64,000 nt of DNA from Parvibaculum sp. GTDB lineage: Bacteria > Pseudomonadota > Alphaproteobacteria > Parvibaculales > Parvibaculaceae. Where the stretch lies: assembly GCA_017642695.1 (NCBI GenBank), contig JAEPQD010000001.1, positions 1,745,701 through 1,809,700 on the forward strand, written 5' to 3'. This document shows positions 32,015 through 41,322 of the stretch, one piece after another (the first letter of the stretch is position 1; every line of letters starts with the position of its first letter). The position numbers and the translations under genes are program-made. The notes beneath the pieces are model-generated. The model did not search any database, had not been told where the DNA came from, and saw nothing but the letters and a program-made list of their open reading frames with translations.

Positions 32015-33045
32015 GATTCTTTCTTTACCGGAAACTCCTCTTCATAGGCAAAGAGACCGGGCATGCCTCCTGTATGCAGGAAGATGACGCATTGCTTGTC
32101 GGCATACAGTCCCGCGATCACTTGCGCGATGAAGCCTGCCATGCCCTTGCCGGTATAGACGGGGTCCAGAAGCACACCCTCCGTTTGGGCGACGAGCTCG
32201 ACAGCTTTGCGCATGGGTTCCGTCGGCATTCCGTAGCGATCGCCGAGATGGCCGCCGTCGAGTACAACCGCGTCCAGCGCGGGAGCGGAGACGCCGAGCA
32301 GGTCCGCTGTCTTGCAGGCGAGTGTATGGATACTCTTCGCCATCTCGTCATTGTCCGCCCGGTAGACATTGATACCTACAATGTCCGGGTCGCTACCGCG
32401 CAATTGCGCGCCGGCAACGAGACCGGCCTGTGTGCCGCCGCTTGAAGAGGCGTGCAAGAGAACGGCGTTGGCGAGGCCTGCATCCTCGAGCTGGTCCGCG
32501 ACCTCGAGATAGGCGCGGGCGTAGCCGAGCGACCCGGTCGCGCTCGACCCGCCGACGGGCACGAAGTAGGGCTTGCCGCCACCCGCCTCGATCTCTCCCA
32601 TGACCTTGCCGAAGACCTCGACCGCATCGGAATCCGCCGGCTCGATGCGAACTTCGGCACCGAGCACGCGGTCGAGCAGAAGATTGCCTGACGAACGATA
32701 GTTCCGGCCCTTGTAGGGCACGGTATCGAAGAGAACGAGGACGCAGCGAAGACCGGCGGCGGCCGCCGCCGCCGCAGTCTGGCGCGCATGGTTCGACTGC
32801 ACGGCGCCGGTCGTCACCACCGTGTCGCAGCCGGAGGCGAGCGCCTCGCCGATCAGATATTCGAGCTTGCGTGTCTTGTTGCCGCCGCCTGCGAGCCCCG
32901 TGCAGTCGTCACGCTTGATGAAGAGGCGTGGCGGTGTCGTCTTCATCTCGCTCGCCAGCGCATCGCGGAGCCGCCGCATCTCGGCAAGCGGCGTCGGCAG
33001 ATGGGCGAGGGGAAAGCGCGGGAAGTCGTCGAGCGAGACGGCCAT
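31993..33045 (-). CDS. PLP-dependent D-cysteine desulfhydrase/ACC deaminase family enzyme
   Basis: A 350-residue PLP enzyme of the ACC deaminase/D-cysteine desulfhydrase family. The PLP lysine is in GGGNKTRKLEYL. The family signature Q-S-N-H-A-R-Q follows, and the phosphate-binding G-x-x-x-x-G loop is in SSSGGTQAG. It most likely degrades D-cysteine or related amino acids. The gene is read with CaiB upstream, only three bases apart, so the two form one transcript. ACC deaminase activity would need a specific Glu and is not decided here. Confidence 0.85.
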   Translation of the reverse strand: MAVSLDDFPRFPLAHLPTPLAEMRRLRDALASEMKTTPPRLFIKRDDCTGLAGGGNKTRKLEYLIGEALASGCDTVVTTGAVQSNHARQTAAAAAAAGLRCVLVLFDTVPYKGRNYRSSGNLLLDRVLGAEVRIEPADSDAVEVFGKVMGEIEAGGGKPYFVPVGGSSATGSLGYARAYLEVADQLEDAGLANAVLLHASSSGGTQAGLVAGAQLRGSDPDIVGINVYRADNDEMAKSIHTLACKTADLLGVSAPALDAVVLDGGHLGDRYGMPTEPMRKAVELVAQTEGVLLDPVYTGKGMAGFIAQVIAGLYADKQCVIFLHTGGMPGLFAYEEEFPVKKESQSRTAT

Positions 33046-33048
33046 GCG

Positions 33049-34275
33049 TCAGATCACTCCCTCGCTACGGAATGCGGCGATCTCGTCCGTCGAGTAGCCG
33101 AGTTCACCGAGAATGATCTCGGTATGCTCGCCGAGAATCGGTGCGCGCCCGCGCACCGAGGCAGGTGTTCGCGACAGGCGGAGCGGGGTCTCCATAACGG
33201 GTGCCGGTCCGGGAAGGCCCGGAAAATCAAGCGGCTTCAGGTAGCCCATTTCCCTTATGTGCCGGTCGTCGAGCGCCTGTTGTGGCGAGTAGACGGGCCC
33301 GGCCGGGATGCGGGCCTTTTCGAGTTCCGCAAGCGCCTCGTCCGTCGTCCTCTCTTCCGCCCAGCGCTGCGTTCGTTCCGAAAGAAGTTCGCCGTTGTCG
33401 CCGCGCGACAGGTCGTCCTTGAAGCGGGGGTCGTTCAGCCATTTCTCCTCTTCGCCCATGAGCCGTGCCCAGCGCTTGAAGAGAGGCATGCCGATCACCT
33501 GTACGAGGATCCAGCCGTCCTTCGTGCGCACGATGTCGGCGGGGCCTGCATAGGGGGAGCGGTTGCCGATCGCGACGCGGTTCGTCTGGCGCAGTTGCTG
33601 CTCGATCAGGTGAAAGTTGAAGTAGGCAAGTGCCGTCGAAAGAAGCGAACCTTCCACCACCTGGCCCTTCCCGGACTGAGCTCGCTCCATCAACGCCGCC
33701 ATGGTGCCGAAGGCCGAGAGCGAGGCTGTGCCGAAATCGACCCAGGGCGCATAGCTCTTAACAGGTTCTTCCGGATAGCCGGTGAGATAGGCTGCGCCGA
33801 CCATCGACTGGGCCACACCGTCGAAGCCCGTGCGTTCGCTGTAGGGTCCGCCATGGCCGAAGGCCGAGACGGTCGTGAGAATGATGTCGGGTTTCGACGC
33901 CGCGAGGCTCTCATAGTCGAGGCCCATGGCCTTGAGGGTCGCCGGTGGCAGGTTGGCGACCACGACGTCGGCGGTCGCGACGAGGCGCCGGACGATCTTG
34001 CGGCCCGTTTCCGTCATGGGGTCCAGCGTCAGGCCGCGCTTGTTCCGGTTCATCTGCAGGAACATGGCCCCCTCGCCACCCTCGCCGGGCCCGGCTTCGG
34101 GAACGATGGGCTGCACGAAACGGTCCTCCGACCCTTCGCGGCGCTCGATCCGAATGACTTCAGCGCCCATGTCGCCCAGTAACGCCGCGCAATAGGGGCC
34201 GGCAATATAGCGGCCGAAATCGAGAACCCTCACGCCTGCCAGAATACCGCTCGCCGCGCCGCCTTGTTCAGCCAT
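33049..34275 (-). CDS. CaiB/BaiF family CoA transferase
   Basis: A 408-residue class III CoA-transferase. The N-terminal VRVLDFGRYIAGPYCAALLGDMGAEVIRIE is the family opening, and the catalytic Asp is in the WVDFGTASLSAFG segment. R-N-K-R-G-L-T-L-D and the C-terminal domain PVYSPQQALDDRHIREMGYL also match. It transfers CoA between acids; the substrate cannot be read from the sequence. It is in one transcript with the PLP enzyme. Confidence 0.9.
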   Translation of the reverse strand: MAEQGGAASGILAGVRVLDFGRYIAGPYCAALLGDMGAEVIRIERREGSEDRFVQPIVPEAGPGEGGEGAMFLQMNRNKRGLTLDPMTETGRKIVRRLVATADVVVANLPPATLKAMGLDYESLAASKPDIILTTVSAFGHGGPYSERTGFDGVAQSMVGAAYLTGYPEEPVKSYAPWVDFGTASLSAFGTMAALMERAQSGKGQVVEGSLLSTALAYFNFHLIEQQLRQTNRVAIGNRSPYAGPADIVRTKDGWILVQVIGMPLFKRWARLMGEEEKWLNDPRFKDDLSRGDNGELLSERTQRWAEERTTDEALAELEKARIPAGPVYSPQQALDDRHIREMGYLKPLDFPGLPGPAPVMETPLRLSRTPASVRGRAPILGEHTEIILGELGYSTDEIAAFRSEGVI

Positions 34276-34511
34276 CTCGTTCCTTCTCCCATTGCCCCTG
34301 TCTCATTCTGGTACGCCGGACAGGTGGCAAAACCATAAGCGCCGCTTGCCTTTCGAGAAAGACTCGCGAAGCGAATTTTGCATTTTATTTAAGCTTTGGC
34401 CCATAGGCTGTGCGCGCTTGGGAACGTGACACGTGCGACACGTCGCAGTTCGGAGGATGGGTGAGGGGGTCGGAAGACGCGGTCGGGGAGTTGCTGCCGC
34501 AGGCAGGACGC

Positions 34512-36320
34512 ATGACCGATGAAAAAGAAGCCTATCGGTGGACCGGCGAGTTTGCTGACCCGCAACTCGAGGACACATACTTGCGCGCGAGCTGGACGGA
34601 GATCCATGCGCGGCTCGGCGCCGTTCTCATTGCTATCTATGTTTTTGTCAGCTGGGCGATTTTCGATTTCCTGACGCTGGGCGTGAGCTGGCCGTTCGTT
34701 GCCTTGACCGTCGGGCGCTTCGCGGCCTTGGGCGCAACGCTTATCGCTCTGAAAATCTTCCGGACACCCGATGACCGGCATGGTTTCATGTTCTGCGCCA
34801 TCGTCACCCAGGTGCTTGTCTGTCTCATCGCGCCGCTGTCGTTGATGCTCGGCGAAGTGAACTTCGCCGCGGCCTTGTTGAGTATTGTCGTCATTCTGTT
34901 TGCTTTCTATATCGGCGTACCGACGCGGCTTGTGCCGAATCTCGTTATCTCTTCCGTCCTCTGCCTCGGCTTCGTGATCGTTTCGCCTGCACTGGCAGAA
35001 GTCGACACGCTCACGCTTGTCGAAATTTGCGTACTCTTCGCGGTGGTAAACGCCATCGGCGTCGAAATGGTACGTGCCGCAAACCGGCTTCGCCGCGACG
35101 GGTTTCTGACGCTCATGCGTCAGCAGGAGCTTTACGATCAGCTGAAGCGCGAAGTCGAAAGCCGACAGGAGGCTGAAGCGACGGTGCGCAATACGGAAGA
35201 AAGCTTCCAGAGCATCTTCTACGCCGCGCCGCTTCCTATCGCGCTCGTGGACCCGGCTGGGTTCGGTCTGATGCAGGCGAATATGGCCGCACTCAAACTG
35301 TTCGGCATGAACGAGGAAGAAGCGCAGAACATTGACGTTCGAGCGTTTTTTGATGAGGAGAATCTGCCTGCACGGATCGAAACGCTTCTCGTGAGCGGAA
35401 GGGCAGGGTCGCCGGTCGAATTCCGCATGAAACGCAAGGACGGCGCTGTCATTCACGCGCTGGTGTCGGCCGCGACGGTCCATTTCCAGGGGCGGCGCGC
35501 ACTTCTGATCGGCATCCAGGATGTCACTGCGCGACGCAAGGAAGCGGAAGCGCTGCGTGACGCGCGTGACCAGGCGACGGCCGCTAGCCGGTCGAAGTCC
35601 GAGTTTCTCGCCAATATGAGCCATGAGCTTCGGACGCCACTCAATGCGATCATCGGATTTTCCGAAGCGCTGGAGCGGGAGCTCTTCGGCCCGGTCGGAA
35701 ATCCGCGTTATCGTGAATATGCCGAAGACATTCACGACAGCGGCGTTCATCTGCTGAGCCTCATCAACGATATTCTCGATCTCTCGAAAATCGAGGCGGG
35801 GCATTTCAAGCTTCATGAAGATGAAACAGAGCTCGATCACATCGTCGAAGCTGCAACGCGAATTGTGCGCCATCGCGCGCAGCAGGCGAATATTGAGATA
35901 GAGTGCAATCTTCCTTCGCCGGCGATCGTCCTTGTGGCGGACGAACGCGCGTTGAAACAGGTTCTCATCAATCTCGTGTCGAATGCCGTGAAATTCAGTC
36001 CGGATCGCAGCCTGGTTCGTATCGACGCGCAGCTGACATCCGAACATCTCCGGATTTCGGTAGCCGATCAGGGGGCCGGTATTGCGGCGGAAGATATCCC
36101 CCGGGCACTCACGCCTTTCACCCAGCTGGACGGGTCGCTGTCCCGCGCGCATGAAGGAACGGGGCTTGGTCTGCCATTGGCCAGGCATCTGACAGACCTG
36201 CACGACGGCGAACTCTCAATTGAAAGCACGCTGGGTGAGGGCACCATCGTTCACATCGATCTGCCGCTGTCGCGCATCGTCGATAGGGATCTGCCCTCGA
36301 AAGAAACCGCTGTTCTCTGA
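34512..36320 (+). CDS. PAS sensor histidine kinase with multi-spanning N-terminus, PleC/DivJ-like
   Basis: A 602-residue membrane kinase. Residues about 25-185 contain five or six membrane helices without a large periplasmic part. A coiled linker (QELYDQLKREVESRQ), a PAS domain (about 205-330) and the kinase core follow. The phosphoacceptor His is in [15 protein letters not shown], with N box NLVSNAVKFSP, G1 box D-Q-G-A-G-I and G2 box G-T-G-L-G-L. The sequence after the His box (FGPVGNPRYREYAEDI) is shared with the kinase at 63222, a feature of the alphaproteobacterial PleC/DivJ group. The ATG at 34512 is chosen; it ends three bases before the convergent penicillin acylase gene. Confidence 0.88.
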   Translation: MTDEKEAYRWTGEFADPQLEDTYLRASWTEIHARLGAVLIAIYVFVSWAIFDFLTLGVSWPFVALTVGRFAALGATLIALKIFRTPDDRHGFMFCAIVTQVLVCLIAPLSLMLGEVNFAAALLSIVVILFAFYIGVPTRLVPNLVISSVLCLGFVIVSPALAEVDTLTLVEICVLFAVVNAIGVEMVRAANRLRRDGFLTLMRQQELYDQLKREVESRQEAEATVRNTEESFQSIFYAAPLPIALVDPAGFGLMQANMAALKLFGMNEEEAQNIDVRAFFDEENLPARIETLLVSGRAGSPVEFRMKRKDGAVIHALVSAATVHFQGRRALLIGIQDVTARRKEAEALRDARDQATAASRSKSEFLANMSHELRTPLNAIIGFSEALERELFGPVGNPRYREYAEDIHDSGVHLLSLINDILDLSKIEAGHFKLHEDETELDHIVEAATRIVRHRAQQANIEIECNLPSPAIVLVADERALKQVLINLVSNAVKFSPDRSLVRIDAQLTSEHLRISVADQGAGIAAEDIPRALTPFTQLDGSLSRAHEGTGLGLPLARHLTDLHDGELSIESTLGEGTIVHIDLPLSRIVDRDLPSKETAVL

Positions 36321-36323
36321 GTT

Positions 36324-38492
36324 TCAGCCGTCGCCGCGGCTGCCGGGGCGATAGCTTTCCTCAACATGACCTTCAAGTTCCTCCCGCGTGAACCGGACAG
36401 GTTTCGTACGCATGCCGACGAAGAGCGGTGACTGATCGGCATAGTGCGGCGAAGACGTGTCGAGCGTTGCCGAGCCGAAAGGATGCACACTTTCGGACGT
36501 GAGTTTTCCTGTCCGGTCCCATTCCACGAACATGATGAGCGTGTCGCCGGCGCGGGCTGTAAGCGTGCCGTCTTCCTCCCGTGATCCATAGATCGCGCGC
36601 AGAATGTCCGGCCCGCCGTCGATCGGCAGATCTACCGAGCCGCGCCGGAAGCGGTTGATTTCGCCCCATTCCGGGTCAAGCCTGCCGAAATGCGTCTTGA
36701 GGCGCGACATCGCCTCGCGCAGCTTGTCCATCGGTTCCGGAGGTGTTTCGCCGCGTATGCCCGCGACGATCACCGGCTCGGCCGTCAGGACGGCGAGCGC
36801 CGCGCGGCGGCTGGCGACATCCGTCCGCCTGTCCCAGTCGCGCAGCAGTTCCTGAGCCTGCTGGAGTTCAGCATCGTCACCGGCATCGACGGCGAGAATA
36901 CCGTTCACGATCTCCATCATGGCCGAGTTCTCGCTGTAGCGCAGATCGTATTTGTAATCGTGAAACTCACCAGCCGTGATCGAATTGTCGGTGCCGTAGG
37001 TTTCCTCGATCCGCATCGCCCTGTTCGTCATGTCGTTCTGAAGGCCGAGCCGGTCGGGGAAGTCGCCGGGATCGAGGTTGTCGTTTGCGGCGGTCGCGCG
37101 GAACGGCGTGTTGTTCGCGTTGTAGACATAGCCGGAGTTTGGATTGATGATTTTCGGCATCGCATCGAAAGGCACATAACCCTGCCAGATGAGCGAGGAG
37201 TCATCGCCCGGCAGGACACCAGACCAGTCCGGACCTTCCTTCCTGTCCGGGAACTGTGCGTTGTAGACATAGGCGATGTTGCCCTGCTTGTCGGCGTAGA
37301 TGTAGTTGATGCTCGGCAAGGCCTGCAGCTTCATCGCCTCGATCCATTCGCCGAACCGGGTCGCCTTGTCGAGCGCGTAATATTGTTCAACCTGCCTGAT
37401 CTCGCCGATCCCGGCATAGCGCACCGCAAAAAAGCCGTTCGGCGTTTCGAGCACCGGTCCATGTTCCGAACGCAAGACCTCGCGCTCCACCGTCCACCAG
37501 AATGGTCCCCAGAGATCGACGCGAATTTCAGCCGTGCTTTTCTCGAAGTCGCGCCACGTACCATCCAGAAGGTACTGATCTTCGTCGTCCGGATTGACTT
37601 CGAGGCGGTAGATGTCGACGAGATCGGGCTCATTCACCGTGTTTGCCCAGCCAAGATTGGCATTGTGTCCATGCAGCATGAAGGGCGAGCCCGGAAAAAA
37701 GCCGCCCGCAACGTGCCAGCCCTCTTCACTCTCGAGTACCGCTTCGTACCAGGCGACGGGTCCGGCGAAAGGCTGATGCGAATTGACGAGAAGCCGCGTC
37801 GCGCCATCGGCGGAGCGCGCGGGACTCACGGCAACACCGTTCGACCCGATGGGAAGAGGATCCCTTGCAGGCAGAAATGCATCGACGCCCTGTTTCGACA
37901 GGCCTTCTCCCTTGCCGATCCGTCCTTCGAATACCGCCATCAGCGTTTTGTCGAGGCCGTAGAAGAAAGGCGCCTTGAACATGAAACCGGCGGCAACGTC
38001 CTGACCCGTTACGGGCAGGAATCCATCGATGACGCCTTCAGGATGGAGCGCGGCGTAGTAGTTCACACCGTCCGCATAGGCCTCGATCACCTTGCGCACC
38101 TCGGGTGAAAGATCGCTTTCGTAGCGCGCGTCGACCGTTTCCCAGATGGCCATCAGGTTGACGAGATAATCGCTCACCGCCGCGCGCTCGCCCTTCACGG
38201 AAGCTAGCTTGCCGCGCGTCGCGATCAGCACTTCCTGTATGGTCGCGAAATCGTCTTCCGAGTGTGCATAACCGATGCCGAAGGCAACATCCGCATCCCG
38301 CTTGCCGAAGATGTGCGGCACGCCCCACTCGTCGCGTTCTATGGTTGCGTCGTAGGTGTCCGCTTTCGCGATCAACGGCGCTGCGGCGGTGGACGACGGT
38401 GCTTCGATGGCGCCCCGGATGAGAATGACGGCAAGGACGGTCAGGGCGAGCCCGAGAATCCCGAGAACGCCGGTCTTGGCATAGCGCAGCAC
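36324..38492 (-). CDS. Penicillin acylase family (Ntn) hydrolase
   Basis: A 722-residue protein of the penicillin amidase/acylase family, starting at GTG 38492 because AAGGAGATACC precedes it. An N-terminal membrane anchor or signal (VLGILGLALTVLAVILI) is followed by the alpha chain. The autocatalytic Ser is S217 in P-I-G-S-N-G, which after cleavage becomes the N-terminal nucleophile. The rest is the beta chain with SHQPFAGP and NPNSGYVYNANNTPF. Substrates in this family include acyl-homoserine lactones, amides and penicillins; the substrate here is not shown. Confidence 0.88.
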   Translation of the reverse strand: MLRYAKTGVLGILGLALTVLAVILIRGAIEAPSSTAAAPLIAKADTYDATIERDEWGVPHIFGKRDADVAFGIGYAHSEDDFATIQEVLIATRGKLASVKGERAAVSDYLVNLMAIWETVDARYESDLSPEVRKVIEAYADGVNYYAALHPEGVIDGFLPVTGQDVAAGFMFKAPFFYGLDKTLMAVFEGRIGKGEGLSKQGVDAFLPARDPLPIGSNGVAVSPARSADGATRLLVNSHQPFAGPVAWYEAVLESEEGWHVAGGFFPGSPFMLHGHNANLGWANTVNEPDLVDIYRLEVNPDDEDQYLLDGTWRDFEKSTAEIRVDLWGPFWWTVEREVLRSEHGPVLETPNGFFAVRYAGIGEIRQVEQYYALDKATRFGEWIEAMKLQALPSINYIYADKQGNIAYVYNAQFPDRKEGPDWSGVLPGDDSSLIWQGYVPFDAMPKIINPNSGYVYNANNTPFRATAANDNLDPGDFPDRLGLQNDMTNRAMRIEETYGTDNSITAGEFHDYKYDLRYSENSAMMEIVNGILAVDAGDDAELQQAQELLRDWDRRTDVASRRAALAVLTAEPVIVAGIRGETPPEPMDKLREAMSRLKTHFGRLDPEWGEINRFRRGSVDLPIDGGPDILRAIYGSREEDGTLTARAGDTLIMFVEWDRTGKLTSESVHPFGSATLDTSSPHYADQSPLFVGMRTKPVRFTREELEGHVEESYRPGSRGDG

Positions 38493-38656
38493 GCGGTATC
38501 TCCTTCTTTTGTCCGGTGCGCAGCCTAACGGTCTGCCCGGCTCCGTCAAACGGGGGAGAGAACAGCCCGAGGCTGCGTCCCTCCGCCGCTTTCCGCGCTG
38601 CCTTGAAACCTCTATACAGGGCGCGTTTACAGGCCACCCCCCCATAGGCGGAACCC

Positions 38657-39751
38657 GTGCTGATTTCGGCAAACGACATTGCGATCTTTCTCGCCTTCGC
38701 CGCGCTGACCGGCATCGCGCTCTGGCTTCTGCTGCGCCCGTTGCGTGCCGACGCGGCCGGGTCGCCGGCAGATGAGGGCGAGAGCGAGGTTGCCCTTTAT
38801 CGCGATCAGCTTGCCGAAATTTCCCGCGATCTCGAGCGCGGCACTATCGCCGAGGCGGAGGCTGAGGCCGCACGTGTCGAAGTCTCGCGTCGTCTTATTG
38901 CCGCTGATGAGGCGAGAGAGGCCGCCCGCCGCGCGGACGGCGCCGCCAGTCCTGGCTGGCGCAAGGGTACGGCGCTCGCGCTTGCGCTTGGTCTCCCTGT
39001 CTTCGCGCTCTCTGTCTATCTCGCCGAAGGAACGCCCGGCATGAGCGGGCAGCCGATAGCCGAGCGCATGGAAGCGCCTGCCGAAACATTGCCTGTCGAG
39101 GGGCTTGTGGCGCGCGTAGAGCGCCGCCTTAAGGAACAGCCTGACGACGTGCAGGGTTGGGAGACGATTGCACCGGCCTATCTGATGCTGGGCCGCACGG
39201 ACGATGCGGCGCATGCCTGGACGCGGGCGATGATGGCGGGCGGCGTCACTGCGGATCGTCTCGCAGCGCGCGGCGAAGCGCTTGTTCTTGGCAATGACGG
39301 TGTCGTTGGTTCAGCAGCGAAAGAGGATTTCGAGCGTGCTGTGGAACTCGATCCAGATGAACCTCGTGCGCAGTTTTATCTCGGCGCCGCAGAACTTGAA
39401 GCCGGTGAGCGCGAGGGCGCACTTGCCCGCTGGAAAGCCCTTCTTGCCCGCGCGCCGGAGAACGCTCCCTGGGCGCCTGCACTCCGCTCACGTATTGCCG
39501 CCGTCGAGGGCCGACCGGTCATCTCCGCGGAAGACGAGCCTATGATTCGCGGCATGGTGGAGGGTCTCGCCGCCCGTCTGGCGGACAATCCGGGCGATCT
39601 CGATGGCTGGCTCCGTCTCATCCGTTCCTACGGCGTGTTGCAGGAAGAAGAAAAGGCGACAACGGCGCTTGCCGCGGCACGCAAGGCTTTCGCGAATGAT
39701 CCGGATGCGCTTGCCCGGCTCTCGGACGCCGAGGCTGCCCTGGACAAGTAA
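38657..39751 (+). CDS. ccmI: Cytochrome c maturation protein CcmI (CycH)
   Basis: A 364-residue membrane protein with a GTG start. Two membrane helices are visible (IAIFLAFAALTGIALWLLLRPL and WRKGTALALALGLPVFALSVYLA) with a charged loop between them, then TPR-like helices to the end (PDDVQGWETIAPAYLMLGR, NPGDLDGWLRLIRSYGVL). CcmI presents apocytochrome c to the heme ligase CcmF/H. It leads the ccm block; a GH46-like gene separates it from ccmE. Confidence 0.9.
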   Translation: MLISANDIAIFLAFAALTGIALWLLLRPLRADAAGSPADEGESEVALYRDQLAEISRDLERGTIAEAEAEAARVEVSRRLIAADEAREAARRADGAASPGWRKGTALALALGLPVFALSVYLAEGTPGMSGQPIAERMEAPAETLPVEGLVARVERRLKEQPDDVQGWETIAPAYLMLGRTDDAAHAWTRAMMAGGVTADRLAARGEALVLGNDGVVGSAAKEDFERAVELDPDEPRAQFYLGAAELEAGEREGALARWKALLARAPENAPWAPALRSRIAAVEGRPVISAEDEPMIRGMVEGLAARLADNPGDLDGWLRLIRSYGVLQEEEKATTALAAARKAFANDPDALARLSDAEAALDK

Positions 39752-39813
39752 TCCCCGGGTTCCTTGCACTGCGCTAGAATCTGCGTCGACTCGGAAATTC
39801 GGGCAGGGGCATC

Positions 39814-40746
39814 ATGCTGAGCGAACTCCAGAAGGAAACGGCGAAAGCCATCGTCAATATTTTCGAGACCGGTTCCGCGCGGGGAGATTACGCGCGCGTC
39901 ACGCTTCTGACGGGCGATAGCGGCCACCTCACCTATGGCCGCGCGCAAACGACGCTCGGCAGCGGTAATCTCCATCTTCTCATCAAGGCCTATTGCGCCA
40001 CGCCGGGTGCTGCCTATGCGCGGACGCTGAAGCCCTATCTGCCGCAGCTCGCCGACATCGATCTTCGCCTCGATACCGACTGGAGCTTTCGCAACGTTCT
40101 GAAAGAGGCGGGCGGCGATCCGGTCATGAGGGACGTGCAGGACGATTTCTTCGACCGCGTCTACTGGACGCCCGCACTCGCTTCCGCCAAGCGTACAGGG
40201 CTCGGCGAAGCACTTTCCGCCGCTGTCGTCTATGACAGTGTGGTCCATGGTTCGTGGATCGCGATGCGCGACCGCACGACAGCGAAGGCGGGAGCCGCTT
40301 CCTCGGCCGGAGAGCGCAGATGGATCGGTGTCTATCTCGATACGCGGCGCGACTGGCTCGCCAGCCACTCGAATGCCCTGCTGCGGAAGACGGTCTACCG
40401 GATGGATGCCTTCAAGGCTCTCGCCGCGTCGGGTAACTGGTCGCTTGACCTTCCCATGATGGTTCGCGGCGTGCGGATCGATCCGGACGCGCTTTGTCTC
40501 CGCCCGCCTGTCAATGCCTCGGCCATCGAGGTTGCTACCCGCAATCTTCGTCTTACCGATCCGAAAATGTCCGGAAATGACGTACGGGCTCTCGAAGAGG
40601 CCCTCTCGAAGGAGGGCTACGCCATAAACCGCGACGGCATCTTCGATGAAGGCCTCGAAACTGCCCTCAAGTCCTTCCAGCGTGATTTCGGTCTCGTGGA
40701 CGATGGCATTGCGGGGCCCGCAACACGGCTGATGCTCGGGATATGA
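39814..40746 (+). CDS. GH46-like (chitosanase-fold) enzyme with peptidoglycan-binding domain
   Basis: A 310-residue protein. Residues about 10-230 match the chitosanase/GH46 lysozyme-like fold: the acid E18 in I-F-E-T-G, the second acid D35 in T-G-D-S-G-H-L, followed by YGRAQTTLGSGNLH. Residues about 245-308 form a peptidoglycan-binding domain (ALEEALSKEGYAINRDGIFD, ALKSFQRDFGLVDDGIAGP). No signal peptide is seen. It lies between ccmI and ccmE and breaks the usual rhizobial ccm run. The true substrate, chitosan or peptidoglycan, is unclear. Confidence 0.72.
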   Translation: MLSELQKETAKAIVNIFETGSARGDYARVTLLTGDSGHLTYGRAQTTLGSGNLHLLIKAYCATPGAAYARTLKPYLPQLADIDLRLDTDWSFRNVLKEAGGDPVMRDVQDDFFDRVYWTPALASAKRTGLGEALSAAVVYDSVVHGSWIAMRDRTTAKAGAASSAGERRWIGVYLDTRRDWLASHSNALLRKTVYRMDAFKALAASGNWSLDLPMMVRGVRIDPDALCLRPPVNASAIEVATRNLRLTDPKMSGNDVRALEEALSKEGYAINRDGIFDEGLETALKSFQRDFGLVDDGIAGPATRLMLGI

Positions 40747-40839
40747 GGCTGTTCCGTCCGGACAGGCCCCGCGACGATTTAGCGGTTTCGTCTCCCGCAT
40801 CGGCCGGGCTATACCTCAGACCTCATTCGGGAGCGAAAC

Positions 40840-41322
40840 ATGACGCGCAAGCAACGCCGCGCCGCATTCATCGTCGTCGCCCTTGGCATATTGGGCCTTG
40901 CCGTGGGGCTCGTCCTATATGCGATGAGCGACAGCATCGTCTACTTCTACAGCCCCAGCGACGTGGTCGAACGGGGTGTCGAACCGGGTGAGCGCATCCG
41001 TCTGGGCGGCCTTGTCGAACAGGACTCGCTACAGGATCTCGGCGATGCCACCGTGCGCTTCAATGTTACCGACTTCGTCGAAACCTTCACGGTCACCTAT
41101 CGCGGCGTTCTGCCCGATCTCTTCCGTGAGGGACAGGGTGTCATCACGGAAGGCGCATTCGATGAGTCAGGTGGTTTCACCGCCGACAACGTGCTTGCCA
41201 AGCACGATGAATATTACATGCCGCCCGAGGTCGCCGATGCATTGAAGAAGTCCGGCAACTGGCAGGGCGAAGGCGCCGATGCACCGCATTCGGAGACCTA
41301 CGGGCAGGGCAGTTATCCATGA
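40840..41322 (+). CDS. ccmE: Cytochrome c maturation heme chaperone CcmE (CycJ)
   Basis: A 160-residue periplasmic heme chaperone anchored by one N-terminal helix (AAFIVVALGILGLAVGLVLYAM). The covalent heme ligand is H122 with Y126 in the H-D-E-Y-Y motif, seen in K-H-D-E-Y-Y-M-P. It takes heme from CcmC/D and gives it to CcmF. Its stop overlaps the start of ccmF by four bases. Confidence 0.96.
   Translation: MTRKQRRAAFIVVALGILGLAVGLVLYAMSDSIVYFYSPSDVVERGVEPGERIRLGGLVEQDSLQDLGDATVRFNVTDFVETFTVTYRGVLPDLFREGQGVITEGAFDESGGFTADNVLAKHDEYYMPPEVADALKKSGNWQGEGADAPHSETYGQGSYP

Noticed and set aside
34428-34462. Repeated ACGTGACACGTGCGACACGTCGC stretch before the PAS kinase
   Set aside because: Overlapping ACACGT units but no match to a known operator; too short to call without comparison.
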